A stretch of DNA of 64,000 bases from Ga0077555 sp046154645 (GTDB taxonomy: Bacteria; Pseudomonadota; Alphaproteobacteria; Rhizobiales; Hyphomicrobiaceae): assembly GCA_046154645.1 (NCBI GenBank), contig JBJXDZ010000004.1, positions 124,001 through 188,000 of the forward strand. The letters run 5' to 3'. The notes under the pieces are model-generated. The model had not been told where the DNA came from and made no database searches. It was given only the letters and a program-made list of their open reading frames with translations. This document shows positions 9,607-17,732 of this stretch, in pieces; the stretch's first letter is position 1, and every line of letters begins with the position of its first letter. A program made the position numbers and the translations under genes.

Positions 9607-10136
9607 GCGAAATCCGGCCAAGCCTCGTCACGCTCGGAGACGACGCTCACCGGCAGCGGCCAGTCGATCGCAAAGGCTGGATCATTGTAGCGCACGCCCG
9701 CGGCCGACGCCGGAGCGTAGAATTCCGAAATCAGATAGTTAACGTCGACATCGTCGGTCAGCGCCTGAAAGCCGTGCGCGAAGCCTTTGGGTACATAGAG
9801 CTGCAACCGGTTGGCGCGCGACAGCGTGAAGGCCTGCCAGCGCTTGAAGGTCGGCGAGTGCGGTCGCAGATCCACGATGACGTCGAAGATCTCGCCGTGC
9901 AGGCAGCGCACAAGCTTGACCTCTTCGTGCGGCGCGCGCTGGAAGTGCATGCCGCGAATGGTGCCCTTGGCAAGCGAGTTCGACATGCTGTGCTGGACGA
10001 AACGAGACTCGAGGCCGGCGGCGGTCAGCTCAGCCTTGCAGAAGGTGCGGGCGAAATACCCACGATGATCCACAAATGGATCACTCGCAACGATCCACGC
10101 ATCCGCGAAGATCGTAGGTTGCAGCTTGAGTTTCAT
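9597..10136 (-). CDS. rfbC: dTDP-4-dehydrorhamnose 3,5-epimerase-like protein
   Basis: RmlC-family cupin epimerase, 179 aa, that inverts C3/C5 of a 4-keto-6-deoxy nucleotide sugar. The active-site region GTIRGMHFQ holds the catalytic His, and YVPKGFAHGFQ plus VNYLISEFYAP are conserved substrate-binding strands. Start at 10136 (MKLKLQPTIF) rather than 10211, because the upstream 25 residues are unlike the family. It converges on the DUF4910 gene, with a 10-base overlap of the two 3' ends, and lies 75 bp downstream of holA. Its partner genes rfbA, rfbB and rfbD are not in the window. Confidence 0.88.
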   Translation of the reverse strand: MKLKLQPTIFADAWIVASDPFVDHRGYFARTFCKAELTAAGLESRFVQHSMSNSLAKGTIRGMHFQRAPHEEVKLVRCLHGEIFDVIVDLRPHSPTFKRWQAFTLSRANRLQLYVPKGFAHGFQALTDDVDVNYLISEFYAPASAAGVRYNDPAFAIDWPLPVSVVSERDEAWPDFAQA

Positions 10137-10211
10137 TGCCCCTGCCGGTTTTGGTGACAGCGCCGGCACCTTAGGCTCGGTCTCACGCCGACGGCAATCC
10201 GCCGTCCACAC

Positions 10212-11258
10212 TCAATTGCGCGACGTGGTTGACGCCGATTGGCGGGCGAGGCGCGCCAGATCGAGCATGAGCCGCTCGGCGACGACGCTCTCGAGGGGGC
10301 CGGCCAGACGGGCCTGCTTGGCGGCGGTGGCGATGCGTGATTGGGCGATGCCGAGTTGTGCCAGGGGCCAGCGTCGCAACTGCTGCTCGAAGGCGGCACG
10401 GGCCTTGAAGTAAAGCGGGGGCCGCATGCCGCGGATGACATCGTCCAGGGAGCGTCCGGCATCGAGGGCGGCGCGGGCGCGGTGCAGGCGATGGAACTGG
10501 CGCTGGGCCGCGAGCACGATGGTCTGGGGGTTCTCGCCGGAGGTCACGGCTCGATCGAACTCTGCGAGCGCGGTCAGGGTGTCGCCGGCCGTCGCCGCCT
10601 CGAGAATGCGGTCGATGGTCAGTTCCGATGCGTCGCCGACGATGGCCTCGACATGGTCGACCGTGACCGTCCCCTCGCCGCTGGCAAACAGCGCCAGCTT
10701 CTCAATCTCGGAGCGCGACAGTCCCCGATCAGCACCGAGACGCGCTTGCAGCTCCTGGCGCGCCTCGGGGTCAATTTTAAGGCCGGCACGCCCCAGGATT
10801 TCTTGGATCAATTGCCCGAGGGCAGCTCCTTCATCGGCATAGCAACCGATGGCCGCGGCATTGGCGGCCTTTTCGAACAGCGCCCGCAAGGCGTCGTCCG
10901 GCCGGAGATTGCCAGCTTCCACGATCAGGGCACCCGGCAGCAGCGGCCCTTCGAGAATGGGCTTGAGCACCGCCGCGGTGATGCGGCGGCTCTGCTCGGT
11001 GCGCACGATCTTGGCGCCGCCGAACATGGGCATTGTGAGCAGTTCAACAGACAGCCGGCCGGCGTCGCCATCAAGATCGGCCTCGCCTAGGCGAACCACC
11101 TCACCTTCGGGCTGTTCTCGTGTCGCGAGCGTCTGCGCCAGCTTCTGGGCGCGCTCCGAGACGAGCCCGGGATCGGTGCCAAAGAGCAAGATAGCACGCA
11201 GGCCGGGGTCCGGCTTGGCGAGAAACGAGGTGGCGCTTTGCGATTTGATGGCGACCAT
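10212..11258 (-). CDS. holA: DNA polymerase III subunit delta
   Basis: Clamp-loader delta subunit, 348 aa, which opens the beta sliding clamp at the replication fork. The N-terminal AAA+-like fold begins FLAKPDPGLRAILLFGTDPGLV, and the C-terminal helical collar follows after LTIDRILEAA. Delta subunits are degenerate ATPases without a Walker A motif, and none is seen here. It lies 84 bp downstream of lptE in the order leuS-lptE-holA, a common alphaproteobacterial arrangement, and this context supports the call. Confidence 0.92.
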   Translation of the reverse strand: MVAIKSQSATSFLAKPDPGLRAILLFGTDPGLVSERAQKLAQTLATREQPEGEVVRLGEADLDGDAGRLSVELLTMPMFGGAKIVRTEQSRRITAAVLKPILEGPLLPGALIVEAGNLRPDDALRALFEKAANAAAIGCYADEGAALGQLIQEILGRAGLKIDPEARQELQARLGADRGLSRSEIEKLALFASGEGTVTVDHVEAIVGDASELTIDRILEAATAGDTLTALAEFDRAVTSGENPQTIVLAAQRQFHRLHRARAALDAGRSLDDVIRGMRPPLYFKARAAFEQQLRRWPLAQLGIAQSRIATAAKQARLAGPLESVVAERLMLDLARLARQSASTTSRN

Positions 11259-11342
11259 ATCAGCCTCGGTGCGCCCATGGCACTGCCGGCGACAGAGCCG
11301 ATATGTCAGGCGGACGAGATGCGACCCCGCACTGTTCCGCCT

Positions 11343-11909
11343 TCAGGATTTCTGCGTCGACAAAAAGGCGGAGAGGCGGCTGCGCAGGTCGTCGGCGATG
11401 GTGCGGGCCGACCTGTTCTCGGCGTCGTCCCGGGCGCGGACGTTGGAATAAATGTTGGATGATCGGTCGAAGCCAGCGCGGGCGTGGCTGTTGCCGCGCA
11501 GTACCACCTGCTTGGTGGCGAGATCGGTCAGGGTGAAAGTGGCGTCCAAATTGTACACCTGACTGGCCGCCTCGCCCGAGGTCCGGACCAGGGTGGTACC
11601 GATGGACTCACGGATGGCGATGTCGAGCCGGAATTTCGGCGTTGCGGCCACCCCGCCGCCGGTGTTCTGGAAGATCAGCTCGTTGCGGATGCGCTGGCCG
11701 ACGCGGCTTGGAATCGGGGCCGTTTCAATGGCGGCCAGCTTTTCGTCGAGCCGGGGGCCGTCGCCGATTTGGGCATACATGGGCTTGAAGCCGCTGCCGT
11801 CGGCGCAGCCTGCCAGCAACCCGGCAACGCCAACCAAGGCAAGCACAACCAAGCCGCCCGACCGAAGCCTGGATCCCAACCGCTGGAGCAGTGAATCACA
11901 CGACCACAT
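11343..11909 (-). CDS. lptE: LPS assembly lipoprotein LptE
   Basis: Outer-membrane lipoprotein that plugs the LptD translocon in lipopolysaccharide export. The 188-residue protein has a lipoprotein signal with lipobox LLAGC, Cys at residue 35, and then GFKPMYAQ, the short motif usual just after the lipid anchor in alphaproteobacterial LptE. Its start overlaps the leuS 3' end by 14 bases, so the two are translationally linked, with holA following. Low sequence conservation is normal for LptE; gene order adds most of the confidence. Confidence 0.88.
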   Translation of the reverse strand: MWSCDSLLQRLGSRLRSGGLVVLALVGVAGLLAGCADGSGFKPMYAQIGDGPRLDEKLAAIETAPIPSRVGQRIRNELIFQNTGGGVAATPKFRLDIAIRESIGTTLVRTSGEAASQVYNLDATFTLTDLATKQVVLRGNSHARAGFDRSSNIYSNVRARDDAENRSARTIADDLRSRLSAFLSTQKS

Positions 11910-14550
11910 TGACGATCCTCTGCGGCACCACGATCACCTTCTTCGGTGTTCGCCCTTCCAGGGCACGCACCACGCCCTCAAGTGACAAAGCCGCTGCCTG
12001 TACCTCGTCGTTGCCTGCGTCGCGCCGAATGGAAAGCTCATCCCGGCGCTTACCGTTGACCTGTACGGCAATGACGACAGTATCGTCAACGAGCAAGGCC
12101 GGATCAGCCTTGGGCCAGGGTTGTTCTACCAGCAGGGTGTTGTATCCGAGCCGCGCCCAGCACTCCTCGCCCAGGTGCGGCATCATCGGGCCAATCAATT
12201 GAACAAGGATTTCTCCGGCTTCCCGAATGGACCAATCCAGTCCCGGAGCCGACTGCGGTCCGGCCTTGGGCAGCGCCGCCGAGAGCGCGTTGGCCAGTTC
12301 ATAGACCTGGGCCACCGCCACGTTGAAACGCAGCATTTCCACGTTCTTGCCGACGGCATCGACGGTCTTGTGGGTGGCCCGGCGCAGCTCGATGGCCTCG
12401 GGTCCCGGGGCTGCCGGCATTGGCGTGCCCTTTTTCGCGCCCTTCTCGACGACGTCGTCGACCAGGCGCCAGACGCGCTGGATGAAGCGCCCGGCACCGG
12501 CAACGCCGGCCTCGGTCCAGATCACGTCACGGTCCGGCGGGCTGTCGGAGAGCACGAACCAGCGCGCGCAGTCGGCGCCATAATGGGCAATGATGTCGTC
12601 GGGATCGACAAGGTTCTTCTTCGACTTCGACATCTTCTCGATGGAGCCGATGATGGCAGGTTTCCCCGTCGCGATTTCGGTGGCCGTACGCGCCTCGCCC
12701 TCGCCGTCGAAGCGCACCTCGGTCGGCAGCAACCATTGGATCGGCATGGTATCGGGCCGCCGGTAGGTCTCGTGCACGACCATGCCTTGCGTGAACAACG
12801 CCGAGATCGGCTCCCGCAGATTGCGCTGCCCCGCGTGCCCGGTCTCAGCCATGGCCCGATAGAAGAAGCGCGAGTAGAGGAGATGCAGGATCGCATGCTC
12901 GATGCCGCCGATGTACTGGTCGACGGGCATCCAGTAGTCGAGCGCTTCCTTGACGGTCGGCGTCTTGGCGTCGGGCGCGGTGAAACGGGCAAAATACCAG
13001 GAGGAATCAACGAACGTGTCCATGGTGTCGGTCTCGCGCTGCGCCGGCTTGGCGCACTGCGGGCAGGCGACATGCTTCCAGGTCGGGTGCCGGTCGAGCG
13101 GGTTGCCGGGCAGATCGAAGGTCGCATCCTCCGGCAGCACGATCGGCAGCTCCTTTGTCGGCACGGGGACAATGCCGCAATCCTTGCAATGGACGACGGG
13201 GATCGGGCAGCCCCAATAGCGCTGGCGTGACAGGCCCCAATCGCGCAGGCGGAAATTGACCTTGCGGGCGGCGACCGGCTTGCCCGCGAGCTTCTCCGCC
13301 TCCAGCCGATCGGCCACCGCATTGAAGGCTGCGGCCGGATCGAGCCCATCCAGGAACCTGGAATTGATCATGACGCCGTCGTCGGTATAGCAAACGCCTT
13401 CGGCGATCTTGGCCAGTACCTGGGCCCGGCGCGGCTCGGTCTTCGGCACTACCACGGGTATGATGGGCAGGCCGTAGGCTTTGGCGAATTCGATGTCGCG
13501 CTGGTCGTGCGCCGGGCAGCCGAAGATGGCGCCGGTGCCGTACTCCATGAGGATGAAGTTGGCGACATAGATCGGCACCAGCCACGTCGGATCAAGCGGG
13601 TGCACCGCCTTGATGCCCGTATCGAAGCCCTTTTTCTCGGCGGTCTCGATCTCGGCGACCGAAGTGCCCATGCGCCGGCACTCGTCGCAGAAATCCGCCA
13701 ACGCCTGGTTCTTTTCAGCCGCAACCTTGGCCAGCGGGTGGTCCGGCGCGATGGCCATGAAAGAGGCACCGAACAGCGTATCGGGGCGCGTCGTGAAGAT
13801 CTCCAGTTCCGTGTGCCCCTTCGGTGCGGTCTTGGGGTCGAGCTTCCAGCGCAGCTGCAGGCCCTCCGAGCGGCCAATCCAGTTGGCCTGCATCAGCCGC
13901 ACCTTCTCCGGCCACTTCTCCAGCGTCTGCAGCGCCTCCAGCAGCTCCTCGGCGTAGGCAGTGATCTTGAAGGCCCACTGCTCGAGGTCACGCTGGACAA
14001 CCTCGGCGCCGGAACGCCAGCCCCGGCCGTCGATCACCTGCTCATTGGCGAGCACGGTCATGTCCACGGGGTCCCAGTTGACCTTGCTCGATTTGCGGTA
14101 GACCAGCCCTTTTGCCAGCATGTCCAGGAACATGTGCTGCTGATGCACGTAGTACGACGGGTGGCAGGTCGCCACCTCACGGCTCCAGTCCAGCGACAGC
14201 CCCATCGACTTGAGCTGCGCCTTCATGGCGGCGATGTTCTCGTAGGTCCATTTGGCCGGATGGACCTTGCGCTCCATGGCAGCATTCTCGGCGGCGAGGC
14301 CGAAAGCATCCCAGCCCATGGGGTGGAGAACGTTGAAGCCCTGGGCGCGCCGCGTCCGCGCCAGTACGTCGCCGAGCGTATAGTTGCGCACGTGCCCCAT
14401 ATGAATGCGCCCGGAGGGATAGGGGAACATTTCGAGCACATAGCACTTCGGCTTGGTCGTATCGGTGGCCGTGCGGAAGACGGATTTGTCCTCCCACACC
14501 TTCTGCCAGTGCTTCTCGCGGTCGGGGGCGTTGTAGCGTTCGATAGCCAT
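11896..14550 (-). CDS. leuS: Leucine--tRNA ligase
   Basis: Class I aminoacyl-tRNA synthetase charging tRNA-Leu, 884 aa, the usual bacterial length. The HIGH-type motif is HMGHVRNYT near residue 50, the CP1 editing domain shows TTRPDTLFGASFMA, and the KMSKS motif is KMSKSKKNLVDPDD. CKDCGI and CPQC provide a zinc-ribbon pair. It heads the minus-strand unit leuS-lptE-holA. Its upstream region is shared with the divergent fic gene and contains the ATGTCGAT repeat array from 14660 on, about 110 bp away. Confidence 0.97.
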   Translation of the reverse strand: MAIERYNAPDREKHWQKVWEDKSVFRTATDTTKPKCYVLEMFPYPSGRIHMGHVRNYTLGDVLARTRRAQGFNVLHPMGWDAFGLAAENAAMERKVHPAKWTYENIAAMKAQLKSMGLSLDWSREVATCHPSYYVHQQHMFLDMLAKGLVYRKSSKVNWDPVDMTVLANEQVIDGRGWRSGAEVVQRDLEQWAFKITAYAEELLEALQTLEKWPEKVRLMQANWIGRSEGLQLRWKLDPKTAPKGHTELEIFTTRPDTLFGASFMAIAPDHPLAKVAAEKNQALADFCDECRRMGTSVAEIETAEKKGFDTGIKAVHPLDPTWLVPIYVANFILMEYGTGAIFGCPAHDQRDIEFAKAYGLPIIPVVVPKTEPRRAQVLAKIAEGVCYTDDGVMINSRFLDGLDPAAAFNAVADRLEAEKLAGKPVAARKVNFRLRDWGLSRQRYWGCPIPVVHCKDCGIVPVPTKELPIVLPEDATFDLPGNPLDRHPTWKHVACPQCAKPAQRETDTMDTFVDSSWYFARFTAPDAKTPTVKEALDYWMPVDQYIGGIEHAILHLLYSRFFYRAMAETGHAGQRNLREPISALFTQGMVVHETYRRPDTMPIQWLLPTEVRFDGEGEARTATEIATGKPAIIGSIEKMSKSKKNLVDPDDIIAHYGADCARWFVLSDSPPDRDVIWTEAGVAGAGRFIQRVWRLVDDVVEKGAKKGTPMPAAPGPEAIELRRATHKTVDAVGKNVEMLRFNVAVAQVYELANALSAALPKAGPQSAPGLDWSIREAGEILVQLIGPMMPHLGEECWARLGYNTLLVEQPWPKADPALLVDDTVVIAVQVNGKRRDELSIRRDAGNDEVQAAALSLEGVVRALEGRTPKKVIVVPQRIVNVVV

Positions 14551-14659
14551 CGGGTACGTCTCTGGTCGTATTCGGGCGCTGCCTGCGCGTTTGGGGCCGT
14601 AAAGAGCCCGAAAGGCCGGGGCGGGTCAAGGCTGGCGGTTAAGGCTGTGTCATAGCCAC

Positions 14660-14832
14660 ATGTCGATAAATGTCGATTTCGTCGACATCGGGTCCGGCTT
14701 ATGTCGACGCCGTCGACATGAGGGGCGCTCCATGTCGATGAAATTGGAATTTATCGACATGTAGGGCGATCAATGTCGACGCGGACGACGAGTCGTTGCA
14801 TAGATGTCGATAAAATCAGATTTCATCGACAT
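14660..14832. promoter_or_regulatory. Array of ATGTCGAT/ATCGACAT inverted repeats upstream of fic
   Basis: Five regularly placed units built from the half-site ATGTCGAT or ATGTCGAC and its complement. Units of 29 bp occur at 14660-14688, 14732-14760 and 14804-14832, with half-sites 21 bp apart. A 19-bp perfect dyad with a 3-base centre lies at 14701-14719. A fifth unit at 14773-14801 keeps only its left half. Left half-sites start at 14660, 14701, 14732, 14773 and 14804, so steps alternate 41, 31, 41, 31 bp, all close to whole helical turns, with a 72-bp period. The last unit ends 13 bp before the fic ATG. An operator array for a dimeric DNA-binding protein is the simplest reading. Confidence 0.8.
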
Positions 14833-14845
14833 GTGATGATGGCCA

Positions 14846-15952
14846 ATGTTCAATCCTGCCAAGCCCCACAATGAACTGCCACTTCTGCCTCCGAAGGTTG
14901 ATCTTGAGACCAAGGCCGTCCTGAGGAAGTGCGTCGGTGCGCGCACAGCGTTGGCTGAGCTCAAGATTGCCGGGCAATTGATCCCGGATCAGACAGTGTT
15001 GAGTTCAATTCCGCTTCTCGAAGCCAAGGTCAGCTCCGAGATCGAGAACATCGTCACGACCCATGACGCCATCTTTCGCGAAGCAAGCCTGCCCGATAAC
15101 CGCGGTGATCCCTCGGCAAAGGAAGCCGTTCGCTATCGCGCGGCGCTCTACGATGCCTTCCGGGCTCTCGCCAAGCGACCGATATCGACGCGGCTGGCGA
15201 TCGAGATTTGCCAAAAGGTGAAAGGCGTCGAACTCGACATCCGCACCACCCCGGGCACGACGTTGCGCAACAGCCAGACGGGCACCATCATCTACACGCC
15301 CCCGGAAGCCCACCTGTTGCCGAATCTATTGGCCAATTGGGAGAGTTTCATCAATGGGCCAAGCGACCTTGACCCTGTGTTGCGCATGGCCGTGCAGCAC
15401 TATCAGTTTGAAGCGATCCATCCCTTCATCGATGGCAATGGCAGGACGGGACGCATCCTGAACGTTCTGGTTCTCATTCAGGATGGCTTGCTGGAATTGC
15501 CCATCCTCTATCTTAGCCGCTACATCCTCGCCAAACGCAGCGAATACTACCGATTGTTGGGCGAGGTGACGACGCGCGGCGATTGGATTCCGTGGCTGCT
15601 CTATACGTTGGACGGTGTTGAGGCGACTGCGCGATGGACCACGCAGAAAATCCGCGCTATCCGGACTCTGATGGACGCGACTTCGGATCATCTGCGCGAG
15701 CGAGCACCCAAGATCCACTCCCGCGAACTTGTCGAACTCATCTTTGCCCAGCCCTATTGCCGGATCGCCGACGTGGTCGAGCGAGGCATTGCCAAACGCC
15801 AGGCGGCATCGAAGTATCTGCAAACCCTTAGAGAGATTGGCATCCTTTTGGAATTGCCGCGTCTTGGCGACAGGGAAAAAGTGTTTGTGAATGTCCGCTA
15901 CCGGGAACTGCTCGGTGCGGAGCATAACGTGTTTGAGCCATTGGGGACGTAG
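14846..15952 (+). CDS. Fic family protein (AMPylase) with C-terminal winged helix
   Basis: Fic proteins transfer AMP (or another phosphate moiety) from a nucleotide to a target hydroxyl. The 368-residue protein carries the core HPFIDGNGRTGR at 192-203 with catalytic His192. The N-terminal Fic_N region holds an inhibitory-helix motif, (S/T)xxxE(G/N), as SSEIEN at 63-68; its Glu67 should obstruct ATP, so activity is expected to be self-limited (class II layout). Residues about 285-345 look like a winged helix (CRIADVVERGIAKRQAASKYL), suggesting DNA binding. No clear Shine-Dalgarno precedes the ATG. The Sir2 gene follows after 16 bp. Targets are unknown. Confidence 0.92.
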   Translation: MFNPAKPHNELPLLPPKVDLETKAVLRKCVGARTALAELKIAGQLIPDQTVLSSIPLLEAKVSSEIENIVTTHDAIFREASLPDNRGDPSAKEAVRYRAALYDAFRALAKRPISTRLAIEICQKVKGVELDIRTTPGTTLRNSQTGTIIYTPPEAHLLPNLLANWESFINGPSDLDPVLRMAVQHYQFEAIHPFIDGNGRTGRILNVLVLIQDGLLELPILYLSRYILAKRSEYYRLLGEVTTRGDWIPWLLYTLDGVEATARWTTQKIRAIRTLMDATSDHLRERAPKIHSRELVELIFAQPYCRIADVVERGIAKRQAASKYLQTLREIGILLELPRLGDREKVFVNVRYRELLGAEHNVFEPLGT

Positions 15953-15968
15953 ATCTGAGGCCGCAACC

Positions 15969-16715
15969 ATGTCATCCATCGACGACCTACAACGCCGGAT
16001 CGCGGGTGCCAAACGCATCGTGGCGTTCACCGGGGCTGGCATTTCTACCGAGTCCGGCATTCCGGATTTCCGCTCGCCGGGCGGCATCTGGACCAAGTAC
16101 AAGCCGATCGAGTTCAATGACTTTTTATCCTCGCCGGAGGCCCGCCGTGAAAGCTGGCGGCGCAAGTTCGCCACCGACGCGGTGATGCGCAAAGCCACAC
16201 CCAATGCCGGTCACCGCGCGCTGGCTCGCCTCGTCGAGACCGGCAAGATGCTTGCCGTCATCACCCAGAACATCGACGGCCTGCATCAGGCCTCGGGCAT
16301 TCCCGACGACAAGGTGATCGAGCTGCACGGCAATGCCACCTATGCCAGCTGCCTGGAGTGCCAGCGGCGTTACGAGCTCGAGTGGGTGGCGAAGATCTTC
16401 GCCAACGACGAGCAATTGCCGATCTGCACGGTCTGTGCCGGCATGATCAAGACCGCCACCATCTCCTTCGGCCAGTCCATGCCGGAGGCCGAGATGGAAC
16501 GCGCTCGCGACGTAACACTTGAAGCTGACTTGATGATCACGGTTGGTTCGTCGCTGGTAGTCTATCCGGCGGCGGGCTTTCCGATCATGGCCAAGCGCAA
16601 TGGGGCAGCCTACGTCATCGTCAATCGGGAACCTACCGACCAGGACGAGATCGCCGATCTCGTCATCAACGCCGAGATTGGCGCCACGCTCAGCAAAGCC
16701 GTTGGCGTGAATTGA
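15969..16715 (+). CDS. NAD-dependent protein deacylase, Sir2 family
   Basis: Sirtuin of 248 aa that removes acyl groups from lysines, consuming NAD and releasing nicotinamide and O-acyl-ADP-ribose. NAD-binding GAGIST (22-27) and TQNIDGLH (99-106) are intact, the catalytic His is H120 in ELHGN, and a structural zinc site is formed by C128, C131, C153 and C156. The start at 15969 is chosen because the sirtuin fold begins at once; the open frame upstream overlaps fic. It resembles ordinary bacterial CobB-type enzymes rather than the larger Sir2-domain defence proteins. Probably co-transcribed with fic. Confidence 0.92.
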   Translation: MSSIDDLQRRIAGAKRIVAFTGAGISTESGIPDFRSPGGIWTKYKPIEFNDFLSSPEARRESWRRKFATDAVMRKATPNAGHRALARLVETGKMLAVITQNIDGLHQASGIPDDKVIELHGNATYASCLECQRRYELEWVAKIFANDEQLPICTVCAGMIKTATISFGQSMPEAEMERARDVTLEADLMITVGSSLVVYPAAGFPIMAKRNGAAYVIVNREPTDQDEIADLVINAEIGATLSKAVGVN

Positions 16716-16884
16716 GAGGGCAATTTGACGCGACAGTCGGAATGAGGCCTTGCCTGAGGTCAGCATAGAGCTTGCCGAGGCTGGCGCTGGTTTGTTGAGC
16801 GAGCATTGCACCCGTGCAGACGCGCATGTGACAGCTCCCGTCTTCTGGTCTAGCCTCCGTCGCAACAACGCGTAGGAGATCAAC

Positions 16885-17685
16885 GTGAGAAGCATCAAGG
16901 GTAAGGTCGCCTGGGTCACGGGCGCCGGGACGGGCATCGGCGAGGCCGCGGCGATTGCACTGGCCGAGGCAGGTGCCATCGTCATTCTGACCGGACGGCG
17001 CAAGGAGCCGCTGCAGGCGGTCGCCGAGAAAATCGCCAAGTTCCAGGCCAAGGCCGCGGTCAAGTCCGGCGACCTCACCAAATGGGCATCGGTCGAGCGC
17101 ATTGCCGGGGAAATCAAGGCCGAGCATGGCCGCATCGACATCCTCGTCAACAACGCCGGCATCAACGTTCCCAATCGCACCTGGGAGCAGCTGGACGCCA
17201 CCGCCATCGACACGCTCATTCAAGGCAATCTGACCAGCGCGGCCTACTGCGCCCGCGCCGTGCTGCCGATCATGCGCGCGCAAAAGGATGGCCAATTGAT
17301 CCACACCTCATCGATGGCCGGTCGCTTTATCTCGCCCGTATCGGGGCCACTTTACACGGCCTCAAAGCACGGCGTCGTCGCCATGAGCCATACGATCAAC
17401 CTTGAGGAATGCCAGAACGGCATTCGCTCCACGGTGGTGTGCCCAGGCGAGGTGGCGACGCCGATCATGGCGCTGCGCGATCCTCCTGAGTTGCCGGAGA
17501 CGATGGCGCGCATGGTGCAGCCGGAGGACATGGGCTCGGTGTTCGTGTTTCTCGCCAGCCAGCCCGTGCATGTGTGCATCAACGAGATCCTGGTGACGCC
17601 GGCGCACAACCGCGGCTACATCTCGCAGATGGCCGGCCGTCGCGCCCAGCAAGCAGAGACGCGCGCCAAGGCCGGGAAAAGCTGA
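16885..17685 (+). CDS. SDR family oxidoreductase
   Basis: Classical SDR, 266 aa, with cofactor motif TGAGTGIG, NNAGIN at about residue 90, catalytic Ser in HTSSMAG and YTASK with the Tyr/Lys pair. Start is a GTG at 16885 with AGGAG 7 bases upstream. The RraA-like gene follows 47 bp later in the same direction, and the pair may act in one catabolic route, since RraA-fold enzymes include oxaloacetate-type decarboxylases and aldolases. Substrate unknown. Confidence 0.88.
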   Translation: MRSIKGKVAWVTGAGTGIGEAAAIALAEAGAIVILTGRRKEPLQAVAEKIAKFQAKAAVKSGDLTKWASVERIAGEIKAEHGRIDILVNNAGINVPNRTWEQLDATAIDTLIQGNLTSAAYCARAVLPIMRAQKDGQLIHTSSMAGRFISPVSGPLYTASKHGVVAMSHTINLEECQNGIRSTVVCPGEVATPIMALRDPPELPETMARMVQPEDMGSVFVFLASQPVHVCINEILVTPAHNRGYISQMAGRRAQQAETRAKAGKS

Positions 17686-17732
17686 GACGTCGCGACCGCC
17701 TCACGAATGATCAATATCAGGGATAAAGCACC

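Noticed and set aside
14846..16715. Fic-Sir2 as an anti-phage defence island
   Set aside because: Sir2 is of the ordinary CobB-like type with a zinc site, no other defence genes or mobile elements are nearby, and Fic is of the self-inhibited type. Kept only as an unproven two-gene unit.
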